Below, piece after piece: positions 42,950-52,567 of a stretch of DNA of 64,000 bases. Positions within the stretch are counted from its first letter, which is position 1. Each line of letters opens with the position of its first letter. The stretch covers positions 2,852,001 to 2,916,000 of the forward strand of contig NZ_JALJWH010000001.1 in the NCBI RefSeq assembly GCF_024168825.1. Reading direction: 5' to 3'. The position numbers and the translations under genes are program-made. Source of the stretch: Paenarthrobacter sp. A20. GTDB lineage: Bacteria; Actinomycetota; Actinomycetes; Actinomycetales; Micrococcaceae. The notes below the pieces were generated by a model that was given only the letters and a program-made list of their open reading frames with translations, was not told the DNA's origin and did not search any database.

Positions 42950-44251
42950 ATGGTCAGCACGCCCACCCGCACCCGCGGCAAAGACCCGCGGGACGGGAAG
43001 CCCAAGGCTTCGGTGCGGGCGCCCAAAAAGCCTTCCGGGCTCCGCCGACACCTGCGAGGCTTCTGGGAAAGCCTTGAAGGCAAGAGCAAAGCCCCCAACA
43101 GCTCCACGTACTACCTCATCCTGGGCTGTGCCCTGGCGTTGACTGCCATTGGCATCATGATGGTGTTGTCGGCCTCGAGTGTCGAGGCGATCTCCGAAGG
43201 GAAGTCGCCCTACGCGGACGCCCTGAAGCAGGCGATGTTCGGGGTGCTCGGAGCAGCAGCCATGTACGTGATCTCGCGAACCAACGTGAACTGGATGAAG
43301 AGGTTGTCCTGGTGGGCTCTGGGTGGCGTCGTGGTACTCCTGGTCCTGGTCCAGGTCATGGGCAACACCGTCAACGGCAACAAGAACTGGATCGACGTCG
43401 GCGGAATAACGCTCCAGCCCTCGGAGATGGCCAAGCTGGTCCTGTGCGTATGGATTGCTGCAGTACTGGCCCGCAAGCAAAAGCTCCTGCACCGTTGGTG
43501 GCATGTCATCATTCCCGTGGTGCCCGGAGCCGGCCTGGTGATTGCGCTGGTGATGCTCGGGAACGACCTCGGGACAGTGATCGTCATTGCGGCCATCACG
43601 GCGGCAGGCCTCTACTTCGCCGGGGTTCCGGGCAAGATGCTGGCCATAGCAGGGGCCGTTGGGGCAGTGGGTGCCGTGCTGGGAACCATCAGCAGTGCGA
43701 ACCGCATCTGCCGCATCACGTCCTGGTTGGGCACAGCGTCGGCCTCCTGCACCGATAACTTCGACTTCGACTTCCAGTCCACCAACGGCATGTACGGCCT
43801 GGCGCAGGGAAGTTGGACCGGGCTGGGCCTTGGCCAAAGCCGGCAGAAGTACAACTGGCTTCCCGAAGCCCACAATGACTTCATCTTCGCCATCATCGGA
43901 GAAGAGCTTGGACTCGTGGGAACCCTGGTGGTGTTGGTGCTCTTCGCAATCCTGGGCATCGCCATTTTCCGGGTAGTGGTCAGGCAAACGGACCCGTTCC
44001 AGCGAACACTGGCCGGTGGCATCATGGTGTGGCTCCTGGGACAGGCAAGCATGAACATGGCTGTGGTCACCCAGCTCCTTCCGGTGGTCGGTGTGCCGCT
44101 CCCGTTCATCTCCTACGGAGGCTCAGCCCTCGTGATGTCCCTCTGTGGCGTGGGCGTAGTGTTGTCCTTGGCCCGAGGCCAATTGCCGCCCCAGCAACGC
44201 CCCCGGTTCCTGCCGCGCCGTTCTCCGAAAACCGCACGAAAGCGTACATAG
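42950..44251 (+). CDS. ftsW: SEDS peptidoglycan glycosyltransferase FtsW
   Basis: Protein of 433 aa. A 50-residue basic cytoplasmic N-terminus precedes about ten TM segments. SEDS motifs visible: GNKNWIDVGGITLQPSEMAKL, GNDLGTVIVI, LGQSRQKYNWLPEAHNDFIFAIIGEELG (including the catalytic-loop Asp and Glu), and LLPVVGVPLPFISYGGSALV. FtsW polymerises lipid II at the septum with FtsI. A loop between TM7 and TM8 contains Cys residues (ANRICRITSW and SASCTDN), possibly a disulphide, which appears peculiar to this group. The C-terminus is basic (RPRFLPRRSPKTARKRT). Starts 3 nt after murD. Confidence 0.95.
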   Translation: MVSTPTRTRGKDPRDGKPKASVRAPKKPSGLRRHLRGFWESLEGKSKAPNSSTYYLILGCALALTAIGIMMVLSASSVEAISEGKSPYADALKQAMFGVLGAAAMYVISRTNVNWMKRLSWWALGGVVVLLVLVQVMGNTVNGNKNWIDVGGITLQPSEMAKLVLCVWIAAVLARKQKLLHRWWHVIIPVVPGAGLVIALVMLGNDLGTVIVIAAITAAGLYFAGVPGKMLAIAGAVGAVGAVLGTISSANRICRITSWLGTASASCTDNFDFDFQSTNGMYGLAQGSWTGLGLGQSRQKYNWLPEAHNDFIFAIIGEELGLVGTLVVLVLFAILGIAIFRVVVRQTDPFQRTLAGGIMVWLLGQASMNMAVVTQLLPVVGVPLPFISYGGSALVMSLCGVGVVLSLARGQLPPQQRPRFLPRRSPKTARKRT

Positions 44252-44257
44252 CACTTC

Positions 44258-45376
44258 ATGACTTCTGACTCCCGCAACGCGTCCAAGCCCTTGTCCGTTG
44301 TCCTTGCCGGCGGCGGTACTGCCGGGCACGTGAGCCCGCTGCTCGCCATCGCCGATGCCATCAAGGACAAGCGTCCGGAAGCTGCAATCCTGGCTGTTGG
44401 CACGCCGTCGGGCATGGAAACGCGGCTCATACCGGCTGCCGGCTACCAGCTCGCCACCATAGACCGTGTCCCTTTCCCGCGGCGTCCTTCCGTTGACCTG
44501 GTCAAACTTCCCGGCCGTTTGATGGGAGCAGTCCGTCAGGCCCGCCGCATCCTTGAGGATGCGCACGCTGATGTCCTGGTAGGCGTGGGCGGTTACGTCT
44601 GTACGCCGATGTACCTCGCCGCACGGAAACTCGGTATCCCCATTGTGATCCACGAGGCCAACATGAAGGCCGGCCTGGCCAACCGCGTCGGTGCCCGTTT
44701 CAGCAATCATGTTGCGGTGGCATTCGCCGGTACCCGGCTGCGGGGTGCACGCCATGTTGGCATGCCCATGCGGCGAGCCATCTCGGGACTTCACCGGACA
44801 ACGGCGGCTCCTGCTGCCAAGGCTTCCTTGGGCCTGGTTCCAGAACGCCCCGTGTTGATCGTCACCGGTGGTTCCTCGGGCGCACTCAGCATCAACCGTT
44901 CCATCAGTGCAGCCTTGCCTGCGCTGGCGGCCGCGGGGATACAGACCCTGCACATCACGGGCAATGGGAAGGCCGTTCTCAACGACGACGGCGGCCTGCT
45001 CACCGCCGAAGGGTATCGCCAGGTTGAGTATGTGGATGGGATGGAGAACGTCTATGCAGCCGCGGACGTCCTCCTTGCCCGTGCCGGCGCCGGAACTGTC
45101 AGCGAAGTGGCAGCCGTGGGAGTCCCGGCCGTGTTTGTGCCCTTGCCCATCGGCAACGGAGAGCAGGCACTGAATGCTGCGCCGTTGGTGGATGCAGGTG
45201 GCGCACTCCTGGTTGATGACAAGGACCTCAGCCCTGAATGGCTGGAGCGGGAGCTCATTCCGCTCCTGACTGACCACGACAGGCTCCTCCAAATGGCCAG
45301 AAAAACCGAAGCCCTTGGTATCAGAAACGCCGATCAGCGCATGGCTGATCTTGTCCTGGAAGCGGTATCCGCATGA
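44258..45376 (+). CDS. murG: Lipid II synthase (GlcNAc transferase) MurG
   Basis: Protein of 372 aa, GT28 family. It adds GlcNAc from UDP-GlcNAc to lipid I on the inner membrane face. The glycine-rich loops are [21 protein letters not shown] and [15 protein letters not shown]; others are [35 protein letters not shown] and [29 protein letters not shown] with the UDP-binding Glu region. Starts 6 nt after ftsW and overlaps murC by 4 bp. Length is normal. Confidence 0.96.
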   Translation: MTSDSRNASKPLSVVLAGGGTAGHVSPLLAIADAIKDKRPEAAILAVGTPSGMETRLIPAAGYQLATIDRVPFPRRPSVDLVKLPGRLMGAVRQARRILEDAHADVLVGVGGYVCTPMYLAARKLGIPIVIHEANMKAGLANRVGARFSNHVAVAFAGTRLRGARHVGMPMRRAISGLHRTTAAPAAKASLGLVPERPVLIVTGGSSGALSINRSISAALPALAAAGIQTLHITGNGKAVLNDDGGLLTAEGYRQVEYVDGMENVYAAADVLLARAGAGTVSEVAAVGVPAVFVPLPIGNGEQALNAAPLVDAGGALLVDDKDLSPEWLERELIPLLTDHDRLLQMARKTEALGIRNADQRMADLVLEAVSA

Positions 45377-46743
45377 CCATCAGCATCGCCCCCCTCGAAT
45401 CCCTGGGCCGGGTCCACTTCATTGGCATTGGCGGCGTGGGAATGTCCGCAGTCGCCCGGATCATGGTGGCGCGGGGTGTCCCCGTCAGCGGAACCGACGC
45501 CAAGGACCTGCCGGTCATGCACGACCTCTCCTTGGCTGGGGCCCGCATCGCGGTGGGATACGACCAAAACAACCTTGCCGACGCCCAGACGATCGTGGCC
45601 GGCTCTGCCATCCGGGCCGACAATCCCGAGCTCACTGCGGCACGTGCCGCCGGGCTGCCCGTGCTGCACCGGTCCGAAGCTTTGGCTGCCACCATGGCGG
45701 GCCACCGTGTAGTTACAGTGGCGGGTACCCATGGGAAGTCCACCACCACCTCCATGATTGCCGTCCTGCTCAAGGAAGCCGGCGTTGACCCCTCTTTTGC
45801 CATTGGCGCCAACGTCCCGGCGTTGGGTGTGAATGCTGCCCATGGGGAGTCGGACATCTTCGTGGCCGAGGCCGATGAATCGGACGGGTCCTTCCTCAAT
45901 TACCGTCCGCTGATTGCCGTGGTGACCAACGTCGAAGCCGACCACCTTGACCACTACGGGACGCCGGAAGCGGTCTTTGCCTCCTTCGACAACTTTGCGG
46001 CGCTCCTGCCGGCGGACGGCGTTCTCCTGGCCTGCGCCGACGACGCCGGTGCCCTCGCCCTGGCGGAGCGGACGGCGTCCCTGGGAACCACGCGCGTCCT
46101 GACGTACGGGACATCGGACGACGCCGACATCCGCCTTTTCGACGGCGGTCCCGGAGACGTTTCGGTAGCCGTTGGTCCTGACGTCCACAGGGTGGAACTG
46201 CAGGTCCCGGGGCGCCACAATGCCCTGAACGCGGCAGCCGCGTTCGCGGTCGCCGTCGAACTTGGTGTGAATCCCGAAGATGCGGCGGCGGCGCTGGGCC
46301 AGTTCACTGGCGCGTCACGGCGCTTTGAGCTCAAGGGCCAGGGGAGGGGTGTGCGGGTCTACGACGACTATGCCCACCACCCCACGGAGGTTCGCGCCGC
46401 CCTGTCTGCCGCCCGCTCGGTAGCCGGGGGCAACAAGGTCCATGTCCTGTTCCAGCCGCACTTGTTTTCGCGCACACGCGAGTTCGCCGGGGAATTTGCT
46501 GCTGCGCTGGACGCGGCGGATACGGCCCTGATCCTGGATATCTATCCTGCTCGCGAGGACCCCATCCCCGGTGTCACCAGCGCTTTGATCGCCGATCAGC
46601 TTGCCACTGGCAGGCTGGTGGGGGCAGGGGAGGCAGTGGACGCCCTGATGGCGGTCGCCAGCGACGGAGATGTAGTCCTCACCGTCGGTGCCGGCGACGT
46701 TACTGCTTACGGGCCAGTGATCGTGGAGGCGTTGGGTGGCTAG
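45373..46743 (+). CDS. murC: UDP-MurNAc:L-alanine ligase
   Basis: Protein of 456 aa that adds L-Ala to UDP-MurNAc. Motifs: [18 protein letters not shown] (N-terminal nucleotide-like site), [16 protein letters not shown] (P-loop), [53 protein letters not shown] and [12 protein letters not shown]. All are canonical MurC features. ATG 45373 overlaps the murG stop, and its own stop overlaps ftsQ by 8 bp. murA and murB are not in the window, so the precursor supply comes from elsewhere. Confidence 0.96.
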   Translation: MTISIAPLESLGRVHFIGIGGVGMSAVARIMVARGVPVSGTDAKDLPVMHDLSLAGARIAVGYDQNNLADAQTIVAGSAIRADNPELTAARAAGLPVLHRSEALAATMAGHRVVTVAGTHGKSTTTSMIAVLLKEAGVDPSFAIGANVPALGVNAAHGESDIFVAEADESDGSFLNYRPLIAVVTNVEADHLDHYGTPEAVFASFDNFAALLPADGVLLACADDAGALALAERTASLGTTRVLTYGTSDDADIRLFDGGPGDVSVAVGPDVHRVELQVPGRHNALNAAAAFAVAVELGVNPEDAAAALGQFTGASRRFELKGQGRGVRVYDDYAHHPTEVRAALSAARSVAGGNKVHVLFQPHLFSRTREFAGEFAAALDAADTALILDIYPAREDPIPGVTSALIADQLATGRLVGAGEAVDALMAVASDGDVVLTVGAGDVTAYGPVIVEALGG

Positions 46744-47674
46744 CACCCGCAAGCCGACGTACAGGCCTGGAGCGGAGTCGCGCCCGCCGGATGCGGCCCG
46801 TTCGGGAGGATCCAAGGCGGTGCCGGACAAAGGCCGGGCTGAGGGATCCGGCGAAGTCATCAGCGCGCAACGTCCCATCGAGCCGGACAGTAAGCGGGGG
46901 ACCCGTTCCCAGCCAGCCACGGCGACCACGTCAACAAAGGCCCCGGCGTCGGATAACGTCATTGTCTTTCCTGAGCCCAAGGGCCGGCGGCAACGCAGGA
47001 TTATTGGGTGGACGCTTTCCATCGTGGCCGCTGTTGTGGCGGCCCTGATCGCCGGTGCGGTCTTCTCGCCGGTATTGGCAGTCAGGACAGTGACAGTGGA
47101 CGGCACCACACTGCTGACGCCCGACGCCGTTCAGCAGGCTCTGTCCGGCCTGGAGGGCAAGCCGCTGCCGCAGGTCACCGAACAGGAGATCAACGAGCTC
47201 TTGAAGCCGCTGGTCCAGGTCCGCTCCGCAACCATGGAGGCGAGGCCGCCGTCGGAGTTGCTTGTGCATGTCAACGAACGCGTTCCGGTGGCGCTGCTCA
47301 AGCAGGGTGACTCGTTCGTGATGGTGGATGTGGACGGGGTGCAACTCGGGGCTACGAAGGACCAGTCGGCGGTGGCACTGCCCTTGATTGACGCGGGAGC
47401 CGGGGCGACGAACACAGAGTTGTTCAAGGCGATTGCCGCCGTCCTGGATACGTTGCCGGCCGATGTCCGCGCCCGGATGTCGACAGCTTCGGCGGCCTCC
47501 GCGGATGCCGTCGAACTGAAATTGGTGGACGGAAAGACGGTAGTGTGGGGCAATGCCGAGGACAGGGAACTGAAGGCGAAGGCACTTGAAGCGCTGCTCA
47601 AGATGCCGGCTGACCCGAAGGTTCCCGTCAGCGTGTACGACGTCAGCGTCCCGCGGCATCCATTCACAAAATAA
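46736..47674 (+). CDS. ftsQ: Cell-division protein FtsQ
   Basis: Protein of 312 aa from GTG 46736, inside the murC end. A long disordered, charged cytoplasmic N-terminus (about 85 residues) and one TM (IGWTLSIVAAVVAALIAGAVF) lead into a POTRA domain (VRTVTVDGTTLLTPDAVQQAL...LPQVTEQEINELLKPL) and the FtsQ beta domain (VQVRSATMEARPPSELLVHV, RVPVALLKQGDSFVMVDVDG). FtsQ recruits FtsL/FtsB and activates FtsWI. The order murC-ftsQ-ftsZ is usual for actinobacteria; ftsA is absent, as is typical of this group. Confidence 0.92.
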   Translation: MASTRKPTYRPGAESRPPDAARSGGSKAVPDKGRAEGSGEVISAQRPIEPDSKRGTRSQPATATTSTKAPASDNVIVFPEPKGRRQRRIIGWTLSIVAAVVAALIAGAVFSPVLAVRTVTVDGTTLLTPDAVQQALSGLEGKPLPQVTEQEINELLKPLVQVRSATMEARPPSELLVHVNERVPVALLKQGDSFVMVDVDGVQLGATKDQSAVALPLIDAGAGATNTELFKAIAAVLDTLPADVRARMSTASAASADAVELKLVDGKTVVWGNAEDRELKAKALEALLKMPADPKVPVSVYDVSVPRHPFTK

Positions 47675-47792
47675 GCAGCTTTGAGAACGTAACCTACGGC
47701 CGGCGGTGGCCTTATTTCAGGACAATCACACGACACGCGCAAGCGGAGATTGCATGTGCGAACCATAGGAAATACCGTCGCAGTAGAGTTAC

Positions 47793-47848
47793 TTGACATA
47801 ACTATAACCTTCAACTAGAGGGTTAAGGTCCAAGGATTCAAGTTGGAC
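47793..47848 (+). promoter_or_regulatory. ftsZ promoter and palindrome
   Basis: TTGACA (47793-47798) with a 17-bp spacer and TAGAGG (47816-47821) is a promoter candidate with a consensus -35 and a weak -10. Downstream, GTCCAA-N9-TTGGAC (47828-47848) is a perfect 6-bp inverted repeat in the presumed leader. The 216-bp ftsQ-ftsZ gap is the longest inside the dcw cluster after mraZ and fits separate control of ftsZ. Confidence 0.55.
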
Positions 47849-47890
47849 TCGATCAGTTTCGCTATAGGACACAAGCAAGGGGCACGAAAC

Positions 47891-49111
47891 GTGGCAGCAC
47901 CGCAGAATTACTTGGCCGTCATCAAGGTCGTCGGCATCGGCGGCGGTGGCGTGAACGCAGTCAACCGTATGATCGAGGTCGGCCTTCGGGGCGTCGAGTT
48001 CATCGCCATCAACACTGACGCGCAGGCGCTGCTCATGAGCGACGCCGACGTCAAGCTCGACGTTGGACGTGAACTCACGCGCGGCCTTGGCGCCGGCGCA
48101 AACCCCGAGGTCGGAAAGCAGGCCGCGGAAGACCACGCCGACGAGATCGAAGAAGTTCTCCGGGGTGCCGACATGGTCTTCGTTACCGCTGGTGAAGGCG
48201 GTGGCACCGGTACTGGTGGGGCCCCTGTGGTCGCGCGCATCGCCCGCTCCCTGGGTGCGCTGACCATCGGTGTTGTGACCCGGCCGTTCACTTTCGAGGG
48301 CCGTCGCCGTGCAGGCTCAGCCGAAGCCGGCATCGACGCCCTTCGCGATGAAGTCGATACCCTGATCGTCATCCCCAACGATCGCCTCTTGTCCATCAGT
48401 GATCGCAACGTCTCCGTCCTGGACGCTTTCCGTTCTGCGGACCAGGTCCTCCTTTCGGGCGTCCAGGGCATCACCGACCTGATCACCACTCCCGGCCTGA
48501 TCAACCTTGACTTTGCCGACGTCAAGTCCGTCATGCAGGGTGCTGGCTCGGCCCTGATGGGCATCGGGTCGGCCCGTGGTGAGGACCGTGCGGTCAAGGC
48601 AGCCGAACTGGCCATTGCTTCCCCGCTCCTGGAGGCCTCCATCGACGGCGCCCACGGCGTCCTGCTCTCAATCCAGGGTGGGTCGGATCTGGGTCTGTTC
48701 GAAATCAATGAGGCTGCACGCCTGGTGCAGGAAGTAGCCCACCCCGAGGCGAACATCATCTTCGGCGCCGTCATTGATGACGCCTTGGGTGATGAAGCCC
48801 GCGTGACAGTCATTGCCGCAGGCTTTGACGATGTCAAGGCAACCTCGCCTTCGATGGACCAGTCCCGTCCCGCCCAGAACCCGGTGCCCTCGGAGCGTCC
48901 CGCCGCGCCCAGCAGTGCACCGTCCAGCGCTGCTGCCCCGCAGCACGCCACGGCAGGCATCGGTGCCGCGGGCTTGAGCAACTGGGGCCAGCAGCGTCCC
49001 TCGGCACTGCCTGCAGACTCAGGCTTCGACGTCGACCTCCCCGCCGTCGTCGAGCCTGATCTCTCGGGCAGCCGCTCCGACGACCTCGACGTCCCCGACT
49101 TCCTGAAGTAA
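47891..49111 (+). CDS. ftsZ: Cell-division GTPase FtsZ
   Basis: Protein of 406 aa from GTG 47891 (AAGGGG upstream). Tubulin-like GTPase that forms the Z ring. [18 protein letters not shown] begins the nucleotide domain, and [21 protein letters not shown] is the tubulin signature. [33 protein letters not shown] and the T7 loop [20 protein letters not shown] follow. A Pro/Ala/Ser linker of about 70 residues leads to the C-terminal tail [10 protein letters not shown], the conserved peptide that in actinobacteria binds SepF and FtsW. The FtsR-like regulator at 10.3 kb is a plausible activator. Confidence 0.98.
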   Translation: MAAPQNYLAVIKVVGIGGGGVNAVNRMIEVGLRGVEFIAINTDAQALLMSDADVKLDVGRELTRGLGAGANPEVGKQAAEDHADEIEEVLRGADMVFVTAGEGGGTGTGGAPVVARIARSLGALTIGVVTRPFTFEGRRRAGSAEAGIDALRDEVDTLIVIPNDRLLSISDRNVSVLDAFRSADQVLLSGVQGITDLITTPGLINLDFADVKSVMQGAGSALMGIGSARGEDRAVKAAELAIASPLLEASIDGAHGVLLSIQGGSDLGLFEINEAARLVQEVAHPEANIIFGAVIDDALGDEARVTVIAAGFDDVKATSPSMDQSRPAQNPVPSERPAAPSSAPSSAAAPQHATAGIGAAGLSNWGQQRPSALPADSGFDVDLPAVVEPDLSGSRSDDLDVPDFLK

Positions 49112-49136
49112 GCCACGTTCGGAGAGTCAGTACCAG

Positions 49137-49847
49137 GTGTTTTGGTGGCGCAATGAAGTTCGTCCCGGCGTTTCCGTAGCCTTCACGGATACGGACGCCG
49201 GGAACCTGGCTCTCCATGTGGGGGACAACCCCGCTGAGGTAATGGCCCGCCGCGATGAGTTGAACCGGGCCGCGGGGCTGGGGGCCGATCAATTCCAATA
49301 TATGGAACAGGTCCATGGCAACACCGTGGAGTTCATCGAAGTCAACGGGCCCGGGCCCACTGCTGACGCAATGGTGTCAGCCGCAGCCCCCCGCGGTGCA
49401 GCGCAGCCATTGGCGGTCATGGTCGCGGACTGTGTGCCGGTGGTGTTCGTGGGGAGCGGCGCAGGAAACGGGCACGTCCTCGCCGTAGCCCATGCCGGAC
49501 GCCCTGGCGTCGCATCAGCTGTTGTTGCGGCCACCGTGGAGGAAATGCGGAGCCGGGGAGCCGTAGGGATCAGCGCTTGGCTCGGTCCATCTATCTGCGG
49601 GTCCTGCTATGAGGTGCCGGAACAACTGCAGGCCGAGGTAGCTGCGCGTGTCCCGGCCACCCGGTCCACCACATCCTGGGGAACTCCGGCCCTGGACCTT
49701 CCGGCCGGTGTGCGGGCACAACTGGCAGCGTTGGATGTTCCCGTGGAGTACTCGGGGGAGTGCACGCTGGAGAACGATTCCCTTTTCTCATACCGCCGGA
49801 ACTCCCGGACCGGTCGATTTGCAGGTTTGGTGTGGACGCATGACTAG
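49137..49847 (+). CDS. pgeF: Peptidoglycan editing factor / purine nucleoside phosphorylase (YfiH, DUF152)
   Basis: Protein of 236 aa from GTG 49137. Multicopper-oxidase-fold (laccase-like) protein of the YfiH family. Zn/active-site motifs are YMEQVHGNTVEF (His), VADCVPVVF (Cys) and AVAHAGRPG (His). The last motif is usually HAGWRG; Trp-Arg is replaced by Arg-Pro here, outside the metal residue. CGSCYEVPE is also conserved. The family has adenosine/inosine phosphorylase activity and in E. coli removes mis-incorporated residues from UDP-MurNAc peptides, which explains its place behind ftsZ. It overlaps the next gene by 8 bp. Confidence 0.88.
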   Translation: MFWWRNEVRPGVSVAFTDTDAGNLALHVGDNPAEVMARRDELNRAAGLGADQFQYMEQVHGNTVEFIEVNGPGPTADAMVSAAAPRGAAQPLAVMVADCVPVVFVGSGAGNGHVLAVAHAGRPGVASAVVAATVEEMRSRGAVGISAWLGPSICGSCYEVPEQLQAEVAARVPATRSTTSWGTPALDLPAGVRAQLAALDVPVEYSGECTLENDSLFSYRRNSRTGRFAGLVWTHD

Positions 49848-50598
49848 CCTTGGACACGACGACAAACAGCAGGAAAGCCTGTCAGGCGATGCCCGCACGG
49901 CCGTTCTCGCCCAACGGCTGGGTACGGTTGGGCGCCGGATCGAGACAGCGGTTGCTGCAGCCGGACGCAGTGACCCGCCACGGCTGATCGTGGTGACCAA
50001 ATTCCATCCGGCAGAGGATGTGCGCCGCCTCGCCGCACTTGGTGTTACCGACATCGGCGAGAACCGTGACCAGGAAGCAGCCACCAAGAGCGCCGGGCTT
50101 ACCGACGTTGATATCCGTTGGCATTTCATTGGGCAGCTCCAAAGCAACAAAGCAAAATCCGTCGCAAAGTATGCTGCCTCCGTCCAGTCGATAGACCGGC
50201 CTCAAGTCGTTGACGCCTTGGCGAAGGCCATCATGCGGGAACAAGGTGCCACCGGCCGTGCCGACCTCGACTGCTTCATTCAAGTCAGCTTGGAGGACGA
50301 CGCCGGCGCGCACCGCGGCGGCGCACGCCCGGCCGACGTCGAGTTTCTTGCCGCACAGATCGAATCCGCTGCCGGGCTGAAGCTCTCAGGCCTGATGGCC
50401 GTGGCGCCCTTGGGGGCCGATCCGGAAGCGGCGTTCGAGAAGCTTGCCGGTATTTCCGAGGCTCTCCGTGCCATTCATCCGGCCGCGGTGGCAATTTCCG
50501 CCGGCATGAGCCAGGACCTGGAAGCCGCCGTGAAGTTCGGGGCGACACACCTGAGAATTGGCTCCGATATTCTCGGATCCCGTCCGGCCGTGGGGTAG
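49840..50598 (+). CDS. yggS: PLP homeostasis protein, YggS/PLPBP family
   Basis: Protein of 252 aa from ATG 49840 (inside the pgeF end). Fold III PLP-binding protein with the signatures LIVVTKFHPAEDVRRLAALGV (PLP Lys in VTK), DIGENRDQEAATKSA, RWHFIGQLQSNKAKSV, LMAVAPLGADPE and ISAGMSQDLEAAVKFGATHLRIGSDILG. No catalytic activity is known; it buffers PLP and affects amino-acid metabolism. Most actinobacteria carry it between pgeF and sepF. Start and length agree with the family, with a slightly long N-terminus. Confidence 0.94.
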   Translation: MTSLGHDDKQQESLSGDARTAVLAQRLGTVGRRIETAVAAAGRSDPPRLIVVTKFHPAEDVRRLAALGVTDIGENRDQEAATKSAGLTDVDIRWHFIGQLQSNKAKSVAKYAASVQSIDRPQVVDALAKAIMREQGATGRADLDCFIQVSLEDDAGAHRGGARPADVEFLAAQIESAAGLKLSGLMAVAPLGADPEAAFEKLAGISEALRAIHPAAVAISAGMSQDLEAAVKFGATHLRIGSDILGSRPAVG

Positions 50599-50683
50599 CG
50601 TCAAAGTATTGGAATGACGGGCCGGGGTTCCAATATGTCAAGTCATGGCGGCCCGCCTACTGCAGAAACGATAGGAGTGCACC

Positions 50684-51220
50684 ATGGCTGGCGCTCTGCG
50701 CAAGACAATGATCTATCTTGGGCTCGCCGACGGCGATGAACACTACGAATCTGAGCAGGCCGTCGCCTCGCACCACGACGAAGAACGCCCCCAGGCACAG
50801 GAACGGGAAGAGCGCCGGGCGCCCGCTCCCGTCCGGGAAGTTGTCCGCGAAATGCCCACTGTAGACGCCGAAGAGGAATACCGCGCACCCGTGACACCCA
50901 TCAAGCGTGCGGCCTCCAGCCGCGAAGATGCCTCGGGCCTGAGGCAGATCACCACCGTTCATCCCCGTTCCTACAACGATGCCAAGGTCATCGGTGAGAG
51001 TTTCCGGGATGGCATTCCGGTCATCATGAACGTCACCGACATGGGCGAAGCCGACGCCAAGCGCCTCGTGGATTTCTCCGCCGGCCTGGTCTTCGGCCTC
51101 CATGGCAGCATCGAGAGGGTGACCAACAAGGTCTTCCTGTTGTCGCCGTCGTACGTAGAGGTCATTGGCGACGACAAAAAGGCCAGCGAAACGCAGGCCA
51201 GCTTCTTCAACCAGAGCTGA
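50684..51220 (+). CDS. sepF: Cell-division protein SepF
   Basis: Protein of 178 aa with SD GATAGGAG before ATG 50684. An N-terminal amphipathic helix ([16 protein letters not shown]) would bind the membrane. A disordered charged linker (about 20-85) and a globular SepF domain ([67 protein letters not shown]) follow. It forms the membrane anchor of FtsZ in organisms lacking FtsA, as here. The FtsZ tail DDLDVPDFL is its docking site. Confidence 0.95.
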   Translation: MAGALRKTMIYLGLADGDEHYESEQAVASHHDEERPQAQEREERRAPAPVREVVREMPTVDAEEEYRAPVTPIKRAASSREDASGLRQITTVHPRSYNDAKVIGESFRDGIPVIMNVTDMGEADAKRLVDFSAGLVFGLHGSIERVTNKVFLLSPSYVEVIGDDKKASETQASFFNQS

Positions 51221-51325
51221 CACCGATCTTTGCGGATGCCAGGCGGGTCAACCCGCCTGGCATCTGTGTTGCAATAGTAGGGACCGATCGGCATTCCGGA
51301 ACAAGTGGGAGATCTGAGCTAACTC

Positions 51326-51613
51326 GTGGGCATTGTTTTCGGCCTTATCTATATTGTGTTGTTGCTGTTCTTCATTGCCCTGATCATCAGGCTCATCTTT
51401 GAATGGGTTCAGATGTTTGCCCGCCAGTGGCGGCCCCGGGGTGTGGCATTGGTAACAGCGCATGTGGTCTACTCCGTCACGGACCCTCCGCTTGGCAGGC
51501 TCCGCAGGCTGATACCGCCGCTCCAACTGGGCGGAATCTCCTTGGATTTAGGCTTTCTGATCCTGATAATTGCGGTCAGTATTGCCATGGCAGTAACCAG
51601 CAGCTTGGCCTAG
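51326..51613 (+). CDS. YggT-family membrane protein
   Basis: Protein of 95 aa from GTG 51326. Two TM segments: GLIYIVLLLFFIALIIRLIFEWV at the N-terminus and LDLGFLILIIAVSIAMAVTS at the C-terminus. The intervening TDPPLGRLRRLIPP loop is the YggT signature. The family is thought to be involved in osmotic tolerance or division, without firm biochemical function, and is conserved between sepF and divIVA. The SD is weak (GGGAGAT, 14 nt upstream), so the start is less certain. Confidence 0.85.
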   Translation: MGIVFGLIYIVLLLFFIALIIRLIFEWVQMFARQWRPRGVALVTAHVVYSVTDPPLGRLRRLIPPLQLGGISLDLGFLILIIAVSIAMAVTSSLA

Positions 51614-51659
51614 CTGCTGAGCGGAACCCGGACCACCGATGGTTCAAAGGCCGCAAATT

Positions 51660-51691
51660 CTCCAAATCAACACGATGGTGTTGAATTGGAG
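51660..51691. terminator. Hairpin between yggT and wag31
   Basis: CTCCAA-A-TCAACAC (51660-51673) pairs with GTGTTGA-A-TTGGAG (51678-51691) around a GATG loop, 13 pairs with one mismatch. There is no T-run. TTGAAT-N16-TATTTA (51681-51708), which overlaps its right arm, is a possible wag31 promoter. Confidence 0.6.
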
Positions 51692-51769
51692 GAACCAGAT
51701 GATATTTAGGTACCGTAGTTTTGAACGGCCGGAAGGCCTACTGACTAACTAGACCAACGAGGTGACCAG

Positions 51770-52468
51770 ATGGCTTTGACGCCAGAAGACGTTGTCAACA
51801 AGCGCTTTCAGCCGACCAAGTTCCGCGAAGGCTACGACCAGGACGAGGTAGACGACTTCCTCGATGAGATCGTGGTGGAACTTCGCCGCTTGAACCAGGA
51901 GAACGACGAACTTCGCAAGAAGCTCGGAGAAGCCGGTTCGGCTGTGCCTGCTGCAACTGCTGCGGCTCCGGTCGTCGAGAAGGTTCCTGCCCCCGTCAAG
52001 GTCGACAAGGAAGCCGAAGCCAAGGCGGAAGCCGAAGCCAAGGCCGCCGACGCTGCCAAGAAGAAGGAAGCCGAGCAGGCCGCAGCAGCTGCCGCCGCTG
52101 CCAAGGCTCCGGCCGCCAGCAACAGCGTTACCCCTTCCGCTGAGTCCGCTGCAGGCCTGCTGGCCATGGCGCAGCAGATGCACGACAAGCACGTCTCTGA
52201 CGGTGCGCAGCAGAAGGAAAAGATCATCGCCGAGGCTCAGATCGAGGCTTCCAGCCTCGTCAACGATGCCCAGGAGAAGTCCCGCAAGATCCTTGGTGCA
52301 CTCGAGCAGCAGCGTTCCGTTCTTGAGCGCAAGGTTGAGCAGCTCCGTGGCTTCGAACGCGATTACCGTTCACGCCTGAAGGCCTACATCGAAGGCCAGC
52401 TGCGCGACCTGGATGCCCGTGGTTCCGTCGCTGCCCCTGAGGTCGGCGAAGCAACCGCAGACGTTTAG
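51770..52468 (+). CDS. wag31: Polar growth/division protein DivIVA (Wag31)
   Basis: Protein of 232 aa. The N-terminal DivIVA domain MALTPEDVVNKRFQPTKFREGYDQDEVDDFLDEI binds negatively curved membrane and starts a coiled coil. A central Ala/Glu/Lys-rich linker (about residues 60-120) is followed by a second coiled coil (QQMHDKHVSDGAQQKEKIIAEAQIEASSLV) and a basic helix. It recruits the wall-elongation machinery to poles and septa. In mycobacteria it is phosphorylated by PknA/PknB; the kinase at 24.7 kb is a candidate here, without a readable site. SD is GAGGTG before ATG 51770. Confidence 0.96.
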   Translation: MALTPEDVVNKRFQPTKFREGYDQDEVDDFLDEIVVELRRLNQENDELRKKLGEAGSAVPAATAAAPVVEKVPAPVKVDKEAEAKAEAEAKAADAAKKKEAEQAAAAAAAAKAPAASNSVTPSAESAAGLLAMAQQMHDKHVSDGAQQKEKIIAEAQIEASSLVNDAQEKSRKILGALEQQRSVLERKVEQLRGFERDYRSRLKAYIEGQLRDLDARGSVAAPEVGEATADV

Positions 52469-52480
52469 CAAGTATTCTGA

Positions 52481-52515
52481 AAGCCGGTGGCTGAGGACTC
52501 CTCGGCCACCGGCTT
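52481..52515 (+). terminator. Terminator after wag31
   Basis: AAGCCGGTGGC-GAGG (52481-52495) pairs with CTC-GCCACCGGCTT (52500-52515), followed by TTGCT. It ends the dcw cluster 13 nt after the wag31 stop. Confidence 0.88.
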
Positions 52516-52567
52516 TTGCTGTTAAAACCCTGACAGCGCCCCACCACGCTTCCCGAATGAAAGCACT

